Source of the DNA: an uncultured Bacteroidales bacterium
GTDB lineage: Bacteria > Bacteroidota > Bacteroidia > Bacteroidales > F082
Assembly (NCBI GenBank): GCA_946405575.1
Contig: CAMJHP010000030.1
Coordinates: 1 to 34,781 of the forward strand
DNA: 34,781 nt
Direction: 5' to 3'
In this document: one piece after another, positions 15,404-23,055 of the stretch
Numbering within the stretch: the stretch's first letter is position 1
Layout: every line of letters begins with the position of its first letter
The notes under the pieces: generated by a model
What the model was told of the DNA's origin: nothing
Seen by the model: the letters and a program-made list of their open reading frames with translations, nothing else
Database searches by the model: none
Made by a program: the position numbers and the translations under genes

Positions 15404-16467
15404 AGAAATGTATTTTGTTTGTGTTGACCCTATTGTTTCGGGTTGTAGTGACGCAATGCTACGCGTCTCCACAAATTCAAATAGGGGATACCTCACCCCA
15501 AAGTGTGGCGGTAGAAGGCAAGGTCAACGACACGAAAGTGCAAGTAGGCAAGCCTTTTACGCTCGATTTGAGCCTCAAGGTGCCCTACGGCTGGTTTGTG
15601 GAATGGAACGACTTTGCCACCGACACGCTTTCGGAGCAGCTCGACATCATCAAGCGCAGCGAGGTGGAACGCACTGCTGATGCGGATAGCAATGTCATTG
15701 TGAAGCAACAGTTGACTTTGATGACTTTTGACACGGGTCAAATCCAAGTGCCGCCTGTCGCTTTGACTTATGCTAAGTCGTTCGACGACCCTGACCGCCT
15801 GAAAGCCTATACGGATCCAATCAATCTCTATTCGACCACCATTGCCGTTGACACCACTATGGCATACAAACCCATAGTGGAGCCATTGGCGGCACCGGTT
15901 CAGATGAAGGAAGTATATCCTTGGTTGCTCGGCGTGCTGCTTTTGGCTTTGGCCGTCTTTGGCATTTGGTATTGGCGCAAGCACCACAAAACCAAGGTGG
16001 ATGCTGATGGAAACATCATTAAGGGTCCTGTCATTCCACCTTATGACAAAGCAGTGGGCGATTTGGAAAACCTGCGCCAGCGGAAACTCTGGCAGTCAGG
16101 CAAAGTGAAGGAGTATTTTTCTACCTTGACAGATATCGCCCGCGAGTACATCGAAGGCCAGTTTGGCGTGAATGCCGTTGAGATGACTACCGACGACATC
16201 ATGGAAGAAGTCAAGTCACTCCATTTCTCGCAAGATACATACAACAAGTTGAAAGAGACTATGGAAGTTGCCGATTTGGTGAAGTTTGCCAAGTATTCGA
16301 GTTCCAATTTGGAAAGCGAAAACGCGATGAGCAGCATGACAGAATTCGTCAACGAGAGCTATGCACAATATCAGAAACGCAAGGCTGAAGAAGAAGCGAG
16401 GCTTGCCGAGATGAAGAAGCAGAAACAAGAAGGACCCGCAGTAAAGGAGGAGGTGAAAAATGTTTGA
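15400..16467 (+). CDS. Membrane-anchored BatD-like protein of bat operon
   Basis: A 355-residue protein: signal peptide, a periplasmic beta-rich BatD/oxygen-tolerance-like domain (LDLSLKVPYGWFVEWNDF, VIVKQQLTLMTFDTGQIQVP), one membrane segment (about 172-192, VYPWLLGVLLLALAVFGIWY), then a cytoplasmic helical region (DKAVGDLENLRQRKLWQSGK, VKEYFSTLTDIAREYIEGQF). The same C-terminal pattern (YFSTL..I.REYIE..FGV.A.E.TT.EI) is found in other Bacteroidetes proteins at this position. It overlaps DUF58 by 4 nt and batA by 8 nt. The end of the signal peptide (VVVTQCYAS) is encoded by a palindrome-family repeat at 15445-15472. The Cys there is not in a convincing lipobox. Confidence 0.8.
   Translation: MKKCILFVLTLLFRVVVTQCYASPQIQIGDTSPQSVAVEGKVNDTKVQVGKPFTLDLSLKVPYGWFVEWNDFATDTLSEQLDIIKRSEVERTADADSNVIVKQQLTLMTFDTGQIQVPPVALTYAKSFDDPDRLKAYTDPINLYSTTIAVDTTMAYKPIVEPLAAPVQMKEVYPWLLGVLLLALAVFGIWYWRKHHKTKVDADGNIIKGPVIPPYDKAVGDLENLRQRKLWQSGKVKEYFSTLTDIAREYIEGQFGVNAVEMTTDDIMEEVKSLHFSQDTYNKLKETMEVADLVKFAKYSSSNLESENAMSSMTEFVNESYAQYQKRKAEEEARLAEMKKQKQEGPAVKEEVKNV
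15445..15472. repeat. 28-nt palindrome-family copy inside the signal-peptide coding region
   Basis: Has the same 28-nt length as the copy at 3387 and shares gtag, gacgcaa and gcgtctc, with a changed centre (tgctac). It encodes the signal peptide's C-region and cleavage site (VTQCYAS). Confidence 0.65.
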
Positions 16468-17461
16468 AAACATTGAATTTGCGAATCCTAAACTATTGTG
16501 GCTCTTGTTGTTGGTTCCGTTTACCATTGTTTGGTATGTCCTGCGCCACAAGAAACAGGAGGCTTCGGTACGTTTTTCCGATTTGAATGGCTTTACTAAG
16601 TTGCCTAAAACTTGGAAAGCTTATATTCGACACTTGCTTTTCGCTTTCAAGTTGGCAGCTTTGGCGTTGCTCATCGTGGCTTTGGCACGTCCGCAAAGCT
16701 CTTCGAGCAACTCCACATCGAACATCGAAGGCATTGACATTGTGATGGCTATGGATGTCTCGGGCTCTATGTTGGCTCGCGACCTTAAGCCTGATCGCTT
16801 GACAGCTGCCAAGAATGTCGCTTCTGACTTTGTAAAAGGCCGTCCAGGCGACCGAATGGGTTTAGTCATCTTCTCTGGCGAGACCTTTACGCAAGTGCCT
16901 CTGACTACAGACCATGGCGTGATGCTCAATATGTTGGCCGAAATGAAAAATGGTCTTATCGAAGATGGTACTGCTATTGGCGATGGTCTGGCCACTGCCA
17001 TCAGTCGACTTAAGGATAGTGAAGCCATTTCGAAAGTGATTATTTTGCTCACCGATGGTATGAACAATGCTGGTTCTGTTGACCCCTATACTGCCGCCGA
17101 GATTGCTAAGCTGTATGGTATCCGTGTCTATACAATTGGCGTGGGTACTTATGGCACGGCACCTTATCCTGCCAAGACTCCCTTCGGTAATACAGTTATG
17201 CAACAAATCAAGGTTGAAATCGACGAGAAACTATTAACCACCATAGCTAATTCGACGGGAGGCAAATACTTCCGTGCCAACAACAACAAGAAGTTGGACG
17301 ATATCTATCAAGAAATCGACAAGTTGGAACGTTCCAAAATTGAGGTGACTGAGTTCCGCCGACTTCATGAGGAGTTCTATCCATTAGTGGCCTTGGCTTT
17401 GGCTTGTTTGTTGCTTGAATTCCTTTTACGCAAAACCATTTTCAGAACGTTAACGGACTAA
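16460..17461 (+). CDS. batA: BatA vWA-domain membrane protein
   Basis: A 333-residue protein with two N-terminal membrane helices (about 11-29 and 58-76), a vWA domain and a C-terminal membrane helix (about 303-325). The MIDAS is complete: DVSGS (D99, S101, S103), DGTAIGDG and LLTDGMNN. The metal-ion-dependent site predicts protein-protein binding in the periplasm or at the inner membrane. In Bacteroides fragilis, bat genes were linked to aerotolerance; their molecular role is still unclear. The start is fixed by an aggagg Shine-Dalgarno-like site 9 nt upstream, unusually strong for this phylum, and by the 8-nt overlap with the preceding gene. BatB follows after 4 nt. Confidence 0.92.
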   Translation: MFENIEFANPKLLWLLLLVPFTIVWYVLRHKKQEASVRFSDLNGFTKLPKTWKAYIRHLLFAFKLAALALLIVALARPQSSSSNSTSNIEGIDIVMAMDVSGSMLARDLKPDRLTAAKNVASDFVKGRPGDRMGLVIFSGETFTQVPLTTDHGVMLNMLAEMKNGLIEDGTAIGDGLATAISRLKDSEAISKVIILLTDGMNNAGSVDPYTAAEIAKLYGIRVYTIGVGTYGTAPYPAKTPFGNTVMQQIKVEIDEKLLTTIANSTGGKYFRANNNKKLDDIYQEIDKLERSKIEVTEFRRLHEEFYPLVALALACLLLEFLLRKTIFRTLTD

Positions 17462-17465
17462 GACC

Positions 17466-18512
17466 ATGGAAAACGTATTACGATTTGAACATCCCGAATA
17501 CCTCTACTGGTTGATAGTCATTCTGGTATTGGTTATCTTCTATATTCTGTTCCGCATTGGGCAGAAGCGGCGTTTTGAACGTTTCGCCCATATTGAAATG
17601 CGAGAAAACTTGGTGCCGAGTTATTCCAATCGACGCTCCAATTTCAAATTTGTCATTTTCTTATTGATGTTGTCTTGTCTTGTCTTAGCTTTGGCTAACT
17701 TACAGAGTGGCAGTAAGATGGAAGAAGTGAAACGTGAAGGAATAGACCTCTATCTGGCAGTAGACGTTTCCAATTCTATGAATGCCGAGGATATTGTACC
17801 AAGCCGAATGGAACGCTCAAAGCAAGCCATCAACAAGCTTATCAACGATATGCGCGGCGACCGCGTTGGAGTCATCGTCTTTGCTGACAAAGCGTTTGTG
17901 CAGTTGCCTATCACTACAGACTATTCGGCGGCGAAGATGTTCCTCTCGACAGTAAATACAAGCTTGGTGGCTTCGCAAGGAACTGCTATTGCAGAGGCCA
18001 TCAATCTGGCACTTAAGTCGTTTCCTGATGAAACTCATAGTCGTGCCATCGTCATTATTTCTGACGGTGAGGACCATGAAAACGATGCTGCCATAAAAGC
18101 TGCGCAAGAGGCAGCCAAGCAAGGAGTGCACATCTATACCATCGGTATGGGTTTGGCTGACGGCGCTCCAATTCCAGAATACAACCAATATGGTCATCAG
18201 ACGGGTTACCGCAAGGATAAAAACGGTAATACCATCATTACTCGTTTGGATGAGCAGATGTTGCAAAAGATTGCTGTTGCGGGCAACGGCATCTATGTGC
18301 GAGCCAGCAATTCCAATGTTGGCTTGGAGAAGATTTATGACGACATCAACAAGCTCGATAGGACTGAAATTGAGGCTAAAGTATTTACCGATTACGAGGA
18401 CCAGTTCCAGTGGTTTGTGGCTATCGCCATCGTCCTTTTACTGATAGAGATTTTCTTTTCCTCAGGTAAAAAAGCTTGGGAAAGGAAGTTTAATATTTTT
18501 GAGAAGAGATGA
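17466..18512 (+). CDS. batB: BatB vWA-domain membrane protein
   Basis: A 348-residue paralogue of BatA with the same layout: two N-terminal membrane helices (about 13-30 and 61-78), a vWA domain and a C-terminal helix (FQWFVAIAIVLLLIEIFF). The MIDAS is DVSNS (D100, S102, S104), QGTAIAEA and IISDGEDH, all key residues kept. The insertion DGAPIPEYNQYGHQTGYRKD after the fifth strand is typical of BatB. It overlaps batC by 4 nt (ATGA). BatA and BatB are thought to form a membrane complex with MoxR; this is family knowledge rather than something visible here. Confidence 0.92.
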   Translation: MENVLRFEHPEYLYWLIVILVLVIFYILFRIGQKRRFERFAHIEMRENLVPSYSNRRSNFKFVIFLLMLSCLVLALANLQSGSKMEEVKREGIDLYLAVDVSNSMNAEDIVPSRMERSKQAINKLINDMRGDRVGVIVFADKAFVQLPITTDYSAAKMFLSTVNTSLVASQGTAIAEAINLALKSFPDETHSRAIVIISDGEDHENDAAIKAAQEAAKQGVHIYTIGMGLADGAPIPEYNQYGHQTGYRKDKNGNTIITRLDEQMLQKIAVAGNGIYVRASNSNVGLEKIYDDINKLDRTEIEAKVFTDYEDQFQWFVAIAIVLLLIEIFFSSGKKAWERKFNIFEKR

Positions 18513-20134
18513 ATAGAATCATTCAATATTTGATAATCATTGTTTTCCTTTCGCCTGCGTTGGTGTGTTCGGCTCAGAGCGACGAAAAGGCCATCCGAAA
18601 GGGTAACCGAAATTACAAGAATGGCAATTACGAACAAGCTATTAGTAATTATCGGAAAGCATTGGAAATTAGGCCAAACAATGCGAAAGCCCAGTTTAAT
18701 TTGGGTGATGTATACTATGCCAAACAATCTTATGACACGGCTTACTCAGAGTTTCAAAAAGTGCTGGATCTTTCGCCCGATGTCAAGCTGAAGTCGAATG
18801 CACTTTTTAATATGGGCAATTGTCTTCTTGTGCAGGGCAAATTCTATGATGCCTTTAATATATATAAAGTGTCGCTGAAGATGAATCCCGAGAACGAAAA
18901 TGCCTTGTATAACCTTGAGTATTGCCGGGCTCATCTAGTCAAAAGTAAGATTTGGGTGGTGCAACCTGAACACGGAAAGGTAGAAGCCAAGGAAAAAGAA
19001 GCGTTCAACGGTCAACACGTCACTTTATCGGCTCAGCCTGACGAGAACTATGCTTTGTCGCAATTTGTAGTGGTTCGGGCAGATAATCAGGAAGAGACGG
19101 TACAGGTAAATGGTAGCGGTTTCATTATGCCCAAGTTTAATGTGATGGTTTCGGCAGAGTTTAAAGAGGCGCATAAGATTGAGATTGAGAAAAATATCAA
19201 ACATGGTACTGTACGTGCCGACCGTTCTAGAGCCATTGAAGGGCAGCAGGTTAAGTTGTCTGGAATTGGCGAGGATGGCTTTGTTGTGGATAAGTTTATG
19301 GTCTATAGAACTGGCAACCGGAATGACACTGTGCCTGTAAATGATACAGTATTCCAAATGCCAGACTTTGATGTGACGGTAACGGCTGCCTTCCGTACCG
19401 CGCTGAAGGTCAGCGTTGATAGTGTGGATTATGGAAGGATTATGGTGACAGATAGTTTGGTCAAACCTGGCGATAACATTGCAATCATTGTGAAACCTGA
19501 CAAAGGCTATCAGTTGGGTGACCTGCGAGTGGTAAGCGACAAGGATGCCTCAGATTCGGCACCTGTTTCTGATGATAACGTTTTCCAGATGCTCGATACC
19601 GACGTGACCGTTAAAGCCAACTTCGTGGAAGCAACAGATTATTACAAGGTGTCTGCTGACACTACTCTAAAAGAAGGTCATGTACTCATCGACCAATCGG
19701 AAGCTACGCCTCGTGAGACGGTCACATTGCGTAACGCACCAGAGCCTGGCTATCAATTTAAGGAGTATGTCATTCATCAGGTGGGCGACACTGCTGTGAA
19801 GGTACAACCTTTGGGTAATTTTTTCACTATGCCTGACTTTGATGTGGAAGTTTCTGCCATTTTTGAGAAGAGCGAGGGCGACAATCAGCAGCAACAGCAG
19901 CAGGATCAAGAGCAGCAACAAGACCAACAAGACCAAGAGCAACAACAGAATCAACAACAGAATCAAGACCAGCAACAACAACAAAACCAACAACAACAGA
20001 ACCAACAAATGTCGAAGGAAGATGCCCAGCGGATGCTCGATGCGCTTGAGAACCAAGAAAAGAAAACGATGGAAAAAGTGAATGAACAGAAAGTAAGGCA
20101 ACAACCCAAAAAGAAAAGCGACAAAGATTGGTAG
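18509..20134 (+). CDS. batC: BatC TPR protein with four inserted InlB-B-like repeats
   Basis: A 541-residue protein, about twice the usual BatC length. Signal peptide ending CSAQ; three TPRs (about 26-130: GNRNYKNGNYEQAISNYRKA, AQFNLGDVYYAKQSYDTA, ALFNMGNCLLVQGKFYDAF). Then come four repeats of about 75 residues (147-218, 223-296, 299-373, 379-453), each with Gx(V/I) at the start, a V.L...P..GY stretch, and an MP.FDV.V.A.F end (copy 3 has MLDTDVTVKANF). They resemble divergent InlB B-repeats. A Gln/Asn/Asp-rich linker (460-500) and the conserved BatC tail (SKEDAQRMLDALENQEKKT) follow. The TPRs, Q-rich linker and tail are what ordinary BatC proteins have; the repeats are extra. It overlaps batB by 4 nt, and the stop lies at the edge of a palindrome-family repeat. 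Confidence 0.88.
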   Translation: MNRIIQYLIIIVFLSPALVCSAQSDEKAIRKGNRNYKNGNYEQAISNYRKALEIRPNNAKAQFNLGDVYYAKQSYDTAYSEFQKVLDLSPDVKLKSNALFNMGNCLLVQGKFYDAFNIYKVSLKMNPENENALYNLEYCRAHLVKSKIWVVQPEHGKVEAKEKEAFNGQHVTLSAQPDENYALSQFVVVRADNQEETVQVNGSGFIMPKFNVMVSAEFKEAHKIEIEKNIKHGTVRADRSRAIEGQQVKLSGIGEDGFVVDKFMVYRTGNRNDTVPVNDTVFQMPDFDVTVTAAFRTALKVSVDSVDYGRIMVTDSLVKPGDNIAIIVKPDKGYQLGDLRVVSDKDASDSAPVSDDNVFQMLDTDVTVKANFVEATDYYKVSADTTLKEGHVLIDQSEATPRETVTLRNAPEPGYQFKEYVIHQVGDTAVKVQPLGNFFTMPDFDVEVSAIFEKSEGDNQQQQQQDQEQQQDQQDQEQQQNQQQNQDQQQQQNQQQQNQQMSKEDAQRMLDALENQEKKTMEKVNEQKVRQQPKKKSDKDW

Positions 20135-20152
20135 GACGCAATGCTTGTGCCT
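20131..20152. repeat. Degenerate palindrome-family copy at the batC stop codon
   Basis: gtaggacgcaatgcttgtgc matches the 25916 copy apart from two missing bases and one change. The batC stop TAG is formed by its first bases. Confidence 0.5.
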
Positions 20153-20154
20153 GA

Positions 20155-20166
20155 GCCCCTAGGGGC
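20155..20166. repeat. 12-bp perfect palindrome in the batC-batD gap
   Basis: gcccctaggggc reads identically on both strands. It lies in the only sizeable gap of the operon after DUF58 and could form a short hairpin in the mRNA. No T-run follows, so it is not a standard terminator. Confidence 0.45.
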
Positions 20167-20219
20167 GACTGATTGTTGCAAGTGATGTAATTCTATGTTA
20201 TTATGAAAATGAAAATATG

Positions 20220-20227
20220 TAATTTTG
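20220..20227 (+). promoter_or_regulatory. Possible internal promoter -7 box before batD
   Basis: TAATTTTG, a TAnnTTTG match 21 nt upstream of the batD ATG. It lies in the 114-nt gap between batC and batD, the only place in batA-batE where the genes are neither overlapping nor close. Confidence 0.4.
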
Positions 20228-20248
20228 CATTGTGAAAATAACGAATCA

Positions 20249-22117
20249 ATGAAGAAAGTATTCAGGATATTATTATTCATCGTATATGTTGCACCCATAA
20301 CTTTATGGGGGCAAGACGACCCAACCTTGACCGTCTCTGCCAAGAAACAAGTTATGGTTGGCGAGCGTTTCCAAGTAGTTTTTGAAGCCAATGCTGAAGG
20401 CAAGAATTTCCAAGCGCCTTCGTTCAATGGTTTTACCGTGCTGGGTGGCCCTTTCACTTCATCGAGTTCGAGTTTCTCGATGGTCAATGGTTCAATGTCG
20501 CATACAGTCAAATGCTCCTACACCTTTGCCTTGCAGGCTAATCAGGAGGGCACCTTCCATGTGGGTTCTGCCTCGCTGAACGTAAAGGGACATGTGATTA
20601 GTAGTGAGCCATTCGATATCAAGGTGGTGCCTGACGATGGCAGCCATACGGCTCCATCGGGTGGAAGTACAACTTCGAGCCAAGTCCAGTCGCAACAAAA
20701 CACAAATGACCCACAAGTAAGTGGCAAGGATTTGTTTCTCAGGGTGGTACCTTCTAAAAAATCAGTGTATGTCGGCGAACAGATTGTTTTGACTTATAAG
20801 CTTTACACCAAGGTACCAGTGTCGTCGGTCTCTCTTTCCAAGATGCCTTCCTATGCGGGTTTCTGGACAAAAGATATCTCCGACAATAGTGGGACATTGA
20901 GGCAGTCGAGCGAATACATCAATGGCATTGAATATACATCGGCAGAAGTCAGTAAGGTCATAATTGTGCCTCAGCGTTCGGGCAAATTTACCCTTGATCC
21001 GATGTCGTTAGAATGCATTGCGCAAATTCGCACCGAGCGCAGCAACAGTCGCAGTATGGATCCTTTCGAGGCTTTCTTCAACGACCCTTTCTTTAACCGT
21101 AATATTGTCAATGTAAAAAAAGAGCTTTCATCGCAATCGATAGGTGTTGAGGTCAAAAGCCTCCCCGAAAACGGCAAACCGGATTCATTTGCGGGTGCTG
21201 TGGGCAACTATAACTTCAAGTCGGACATCGACAAAACGGAACTGAGTGCTAATGAGGCTGTCACCATCACCTTGACCGTATCAGGTACGGGCAATGTGGA
21301 GTTGCTTCAAATGCCGACTCCCGTTTTCCCACCTGATTTTGAAGTGTATGACCCCAAAATAACCACATCGACCGATGTGGGTTCACAAGGACTGTCTGGA
21401 ACTAAAAAAGCTGAGTATTTAGTGATACCTCGTCGAGCAGGCAATTTCACCATTCCTGCTGTAGAGTTCTCTTTTTATAATTCTTCTAACGAAAGTTATC
21501 AAACAATTTCATCGCAACCGTATGAAATCAAGGTGGAAAAAGGGACTGGTTCAGAGGATGGAGGAAGCATTTATGCTTCCAATCAGGAGGATATCAAGTA
21601 TTTGGGCAGCGATATCCGACACATTATGACAGGCGATGCACACTTGAAACCTATGCATACGGTATTCTTTGGTTCGGCAGCTTATTTTGTGGCACTACTT
21701 GTCTTATTGGTGCTCTTCGTTATCTTGTTGCTTGTCTTGAAGAAACGTGAACAGTTGGCTCAAAATACGGCAGCCAATCGAAACCGTAAGGCTGATAAGG
21801 TGGCACGTGCTCGCCTAAAGAACGCCTACCAATATTTGAAAGCCAAGGATCAGGAGAAATTCTATGTGGAGATGTCACAGGCTTTGTGGGGTTACATTGC
21901 GGACAAGTTGGGCATCGAACGCTCCAGGCTCTCGATTGATACCGTGAATGAAACTATGAAAGGCAAGGGTGTCCCTGATGAACTGACACAGCAGTTTGTT
22001 GACACGCTCAATAATTGTGAGTTTGCCCGTTTTGCCCCAAGCAGTGCTGAGGAAAAGATGGACGACCTTTACCAACAAGGTATTGACGTGATATCAAAAG
22101 CGGAAAAAGTTTTGTAG
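20249..22117 (+). CDS. batD: BatD oxygen tolerance protein
   Basis: A 622-residue BatD protein. Signal peptide MKKVFRILLFIVYVAPITLW, then repeated beta domains (VMVGERFQVVFEANAEGKNF, VYVGEQIVLTYKLYTKVPVS, LSANEAVTITLTVSGTGNVE), each opening with the family's v..ge...v.y pattern. One membrane helix (about 474-498) is followed by a basic cytoplasmic tail with helical content (YVEMSQALWGYIADKLGIER). The tail motif resembles the REYIE region of the upstream BatD-like protein. An ATG at 20225 would add eight residues but falls inside the putative -7 box, so 20249 is preferred. batE follows 20 nt downstream. Confidence 0.92.
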   Translation: MKKVFRILLFIVYVAPITLWGQDDPTLTVSAKKQVMVGERFQVVFEANAEGKNFQAPSFNGFTVLGGPFTSSSSSFSMVNGSMSHTVKCSYTFALQANQEGTFHVGSASLNVKGHVISSEPFDIKVVPDDGSHTAPSGGSTTSSQVQSQQNTNDPQVSGKDLFLRVVPSKKSVYVGEQIVLTYKLYTKVPVSSVSLSKMPSYAGFWTKDISDNSGTLRQSSEYINGIEYTSAEVSKVIIVPQRSGKFTLDPMSLECIAQIRTERSNSRSMDPFEAFFNDPFFNRNIVNVKKELSSQSIGVEVKSLPENGKPDSFAGAVGNYNFKSDIDKTELSANEAVTITLTVSGTGNVELLQMPTPVFPPDFEVYDPKITTSTDVGSQGLSGTKKAEYLVIPRRAGNFTIPAVEFSFYNSSNESYQTISSQPYEIKVEKGTGSEDGGSIYASNQEDIKYLGSDIRHIMTGDAHLKPMHTVFFGSAAYFVALLVLLVLFVILLLVLKKREQLAQNTAANRNRKADKVARARLKNAYQYLKAKDQEKFYVEMSQALWGYIADKLGIERSRLSIDTVNETMKGKGVPDELTQQFVDTLNNCEFARFAPSSAEEKMDDLYQQGIDVISKAEKVL

Positions 22118-22137
22118 ACAATGAAAGGAAAACTAAT

Positions 22138-22896
22138 ATGAAACGATACACCTTATTATTAATATTTGCACTTTTCTCCCTTATTGGTAAGACGCAGGAA
22201 TCCATAGGCAATTGGTTTGAACAAGCCAATGCGGCATACAATATGGGCAACTATGACTCGGCAAAGATTGTTTATGAGAAGATTTTGGCTTCTGAGGTGG
22301 AGTCAGTGCCGCTCTATTTTAATTTGGGCAACACGTATTACAAAATGCGTGAGTATCCGATGGCAATCTATTATTATGAGAGAGCATTAAAACTTGATCC
22401 TTCAAATGAAGAAGTACAAACCAATCTTGCTATTGCCAATCATGCTATTGTTGACAAGATTGAGCCTGTACCCCAGTCATTTATTGTCAGAGGTTGGCGC
22501 AATGTTCGGGCTTCGTTTTCTGGCGACCAATGGGCTTGGTGCTCCATCGCTACTTTTGCTTTATTGCTGGTTTCATTGTTTTTATTCCTTCGTTCGCGTA
22601 AGATTGGGATGAGGAAGTTGGGCTTCTTTGCGGGGATTGTATTTCTATTGGCATTTGCATTGTCAGTTGTCTTTGCTGCCCAGCTGAAAAATGCCTCGAA
22701 AACCCAAGACCAAGCCATCATTATGGCACCTACGGTGACTGTGAAAAGTTCCCCCAATAATGCTAGTGTCGACCTATTTGTGTTGCATGAAGGCACCAAG
22801 GTGACTGTGTTGGAATCCTCGAATGGATGGAATAAGGTACGGATTGCAAATGGAAGCGTAGGATGGCTTGAAGTGGATAAAATGCTTTCTTTCTGA
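22138..22896 (+). CDS. batE: BatE TPR and SH3 membrane protein
   Basis: A 252-residue protein: signal peptide, two TPRs (about 23-95; FEQANAAYNMGNYDSAKIVY, LYFNLGNTYYKMREYPMA), two membrane helices (about 135-152 and 161-182) and a C-terminal bacterial SH3 domain (about 195-252; TVTVKSSPNNASVDLFVLHE, then GTKVTV and WNKVRIANGSVGWLE). This is the full BatE architecture. The SH3 domain may bind peptidoglycan or a partner in the periplasm. Preceded by an aaaggaaa ribosome-binding-like site. It is the last gene of the operon and is followed by a T-rich hairpin. Confidence 0.9.
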   Translation: MKRYTLLLIFALFSLIGKTQESIGNWFEQANAAYNMGNYDSAKIVYEKILASEVESVPLYFNLGNTYYKMREYPMAIYYYERALKLDPSNEEVQTNLAIANHAIVDKIEPVPQSFIVRGWRNVRASFSGDQWAWCSIATFALLLVSLFLFLRSRKIGMRKLGFFAGIVFLLAFALSVVFAAQLKNASKTQDQAIIMAPTVTVKSSPNNASVDLFVLHEGTKVTVLESSNGWNKVRIANGSVGWLEVDKMLSF

Positions 22897-22922
22897 GCAT
22901 TTAGGGGGTATGGAATGAATTT

Positions 22923-22955
22923 TTTTGAGAAAAAATGATTTTTTTTTCCTCAAAA
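22923..22955 (+). terminator. Possible terminator of the bat operon
   Basis: ttttgag and ctcaaaa pair, with a long A-run/T-run helix inside (aaaaaa with tttttt). It lies 27 nt after the batE stop and upstream of the next promoter. The stem is AT-rich and therefore weak. Confidence 0.45.
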
Positions 22956-22979
22956 TGTATTTTCTTTGAAAGAATGTCC

Positions 22980-22987
22980 TATATTTG
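22980..22987 (+). promoter_or_regulatory. Promoter -7 box of the T9SS propeller protein
   Basis: TATATTTG, an exact TAnnTTTG match 68 nt upstream of the ATG at 23056. Confidence 0.55.
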
Positions 22988-23055
22988 CAGACCATATTAA
23001 AGTGAAAAAGTGTCAAAACGTATGTTAAATAGAGGATTAATTAAAATTTCGTAAT

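Noticed and set aside
19880..20000. CAA/CAG-rich stretch in batC considered as a tandem repeat array or assembly artefact
   Set aside because: Gln-rich linkers followed by SKEDAQRML are normal for BatC, and the frame is kept.
13440..22896. bat operon considered as a MoxR-vWA defence or phage-related ternary system
   Set aside because: Gene content and order (DUF58, BatA, BatB, BatC, BatD, BatE) match the known aerotolerance operon closely; no nuclease or phage effector is present.
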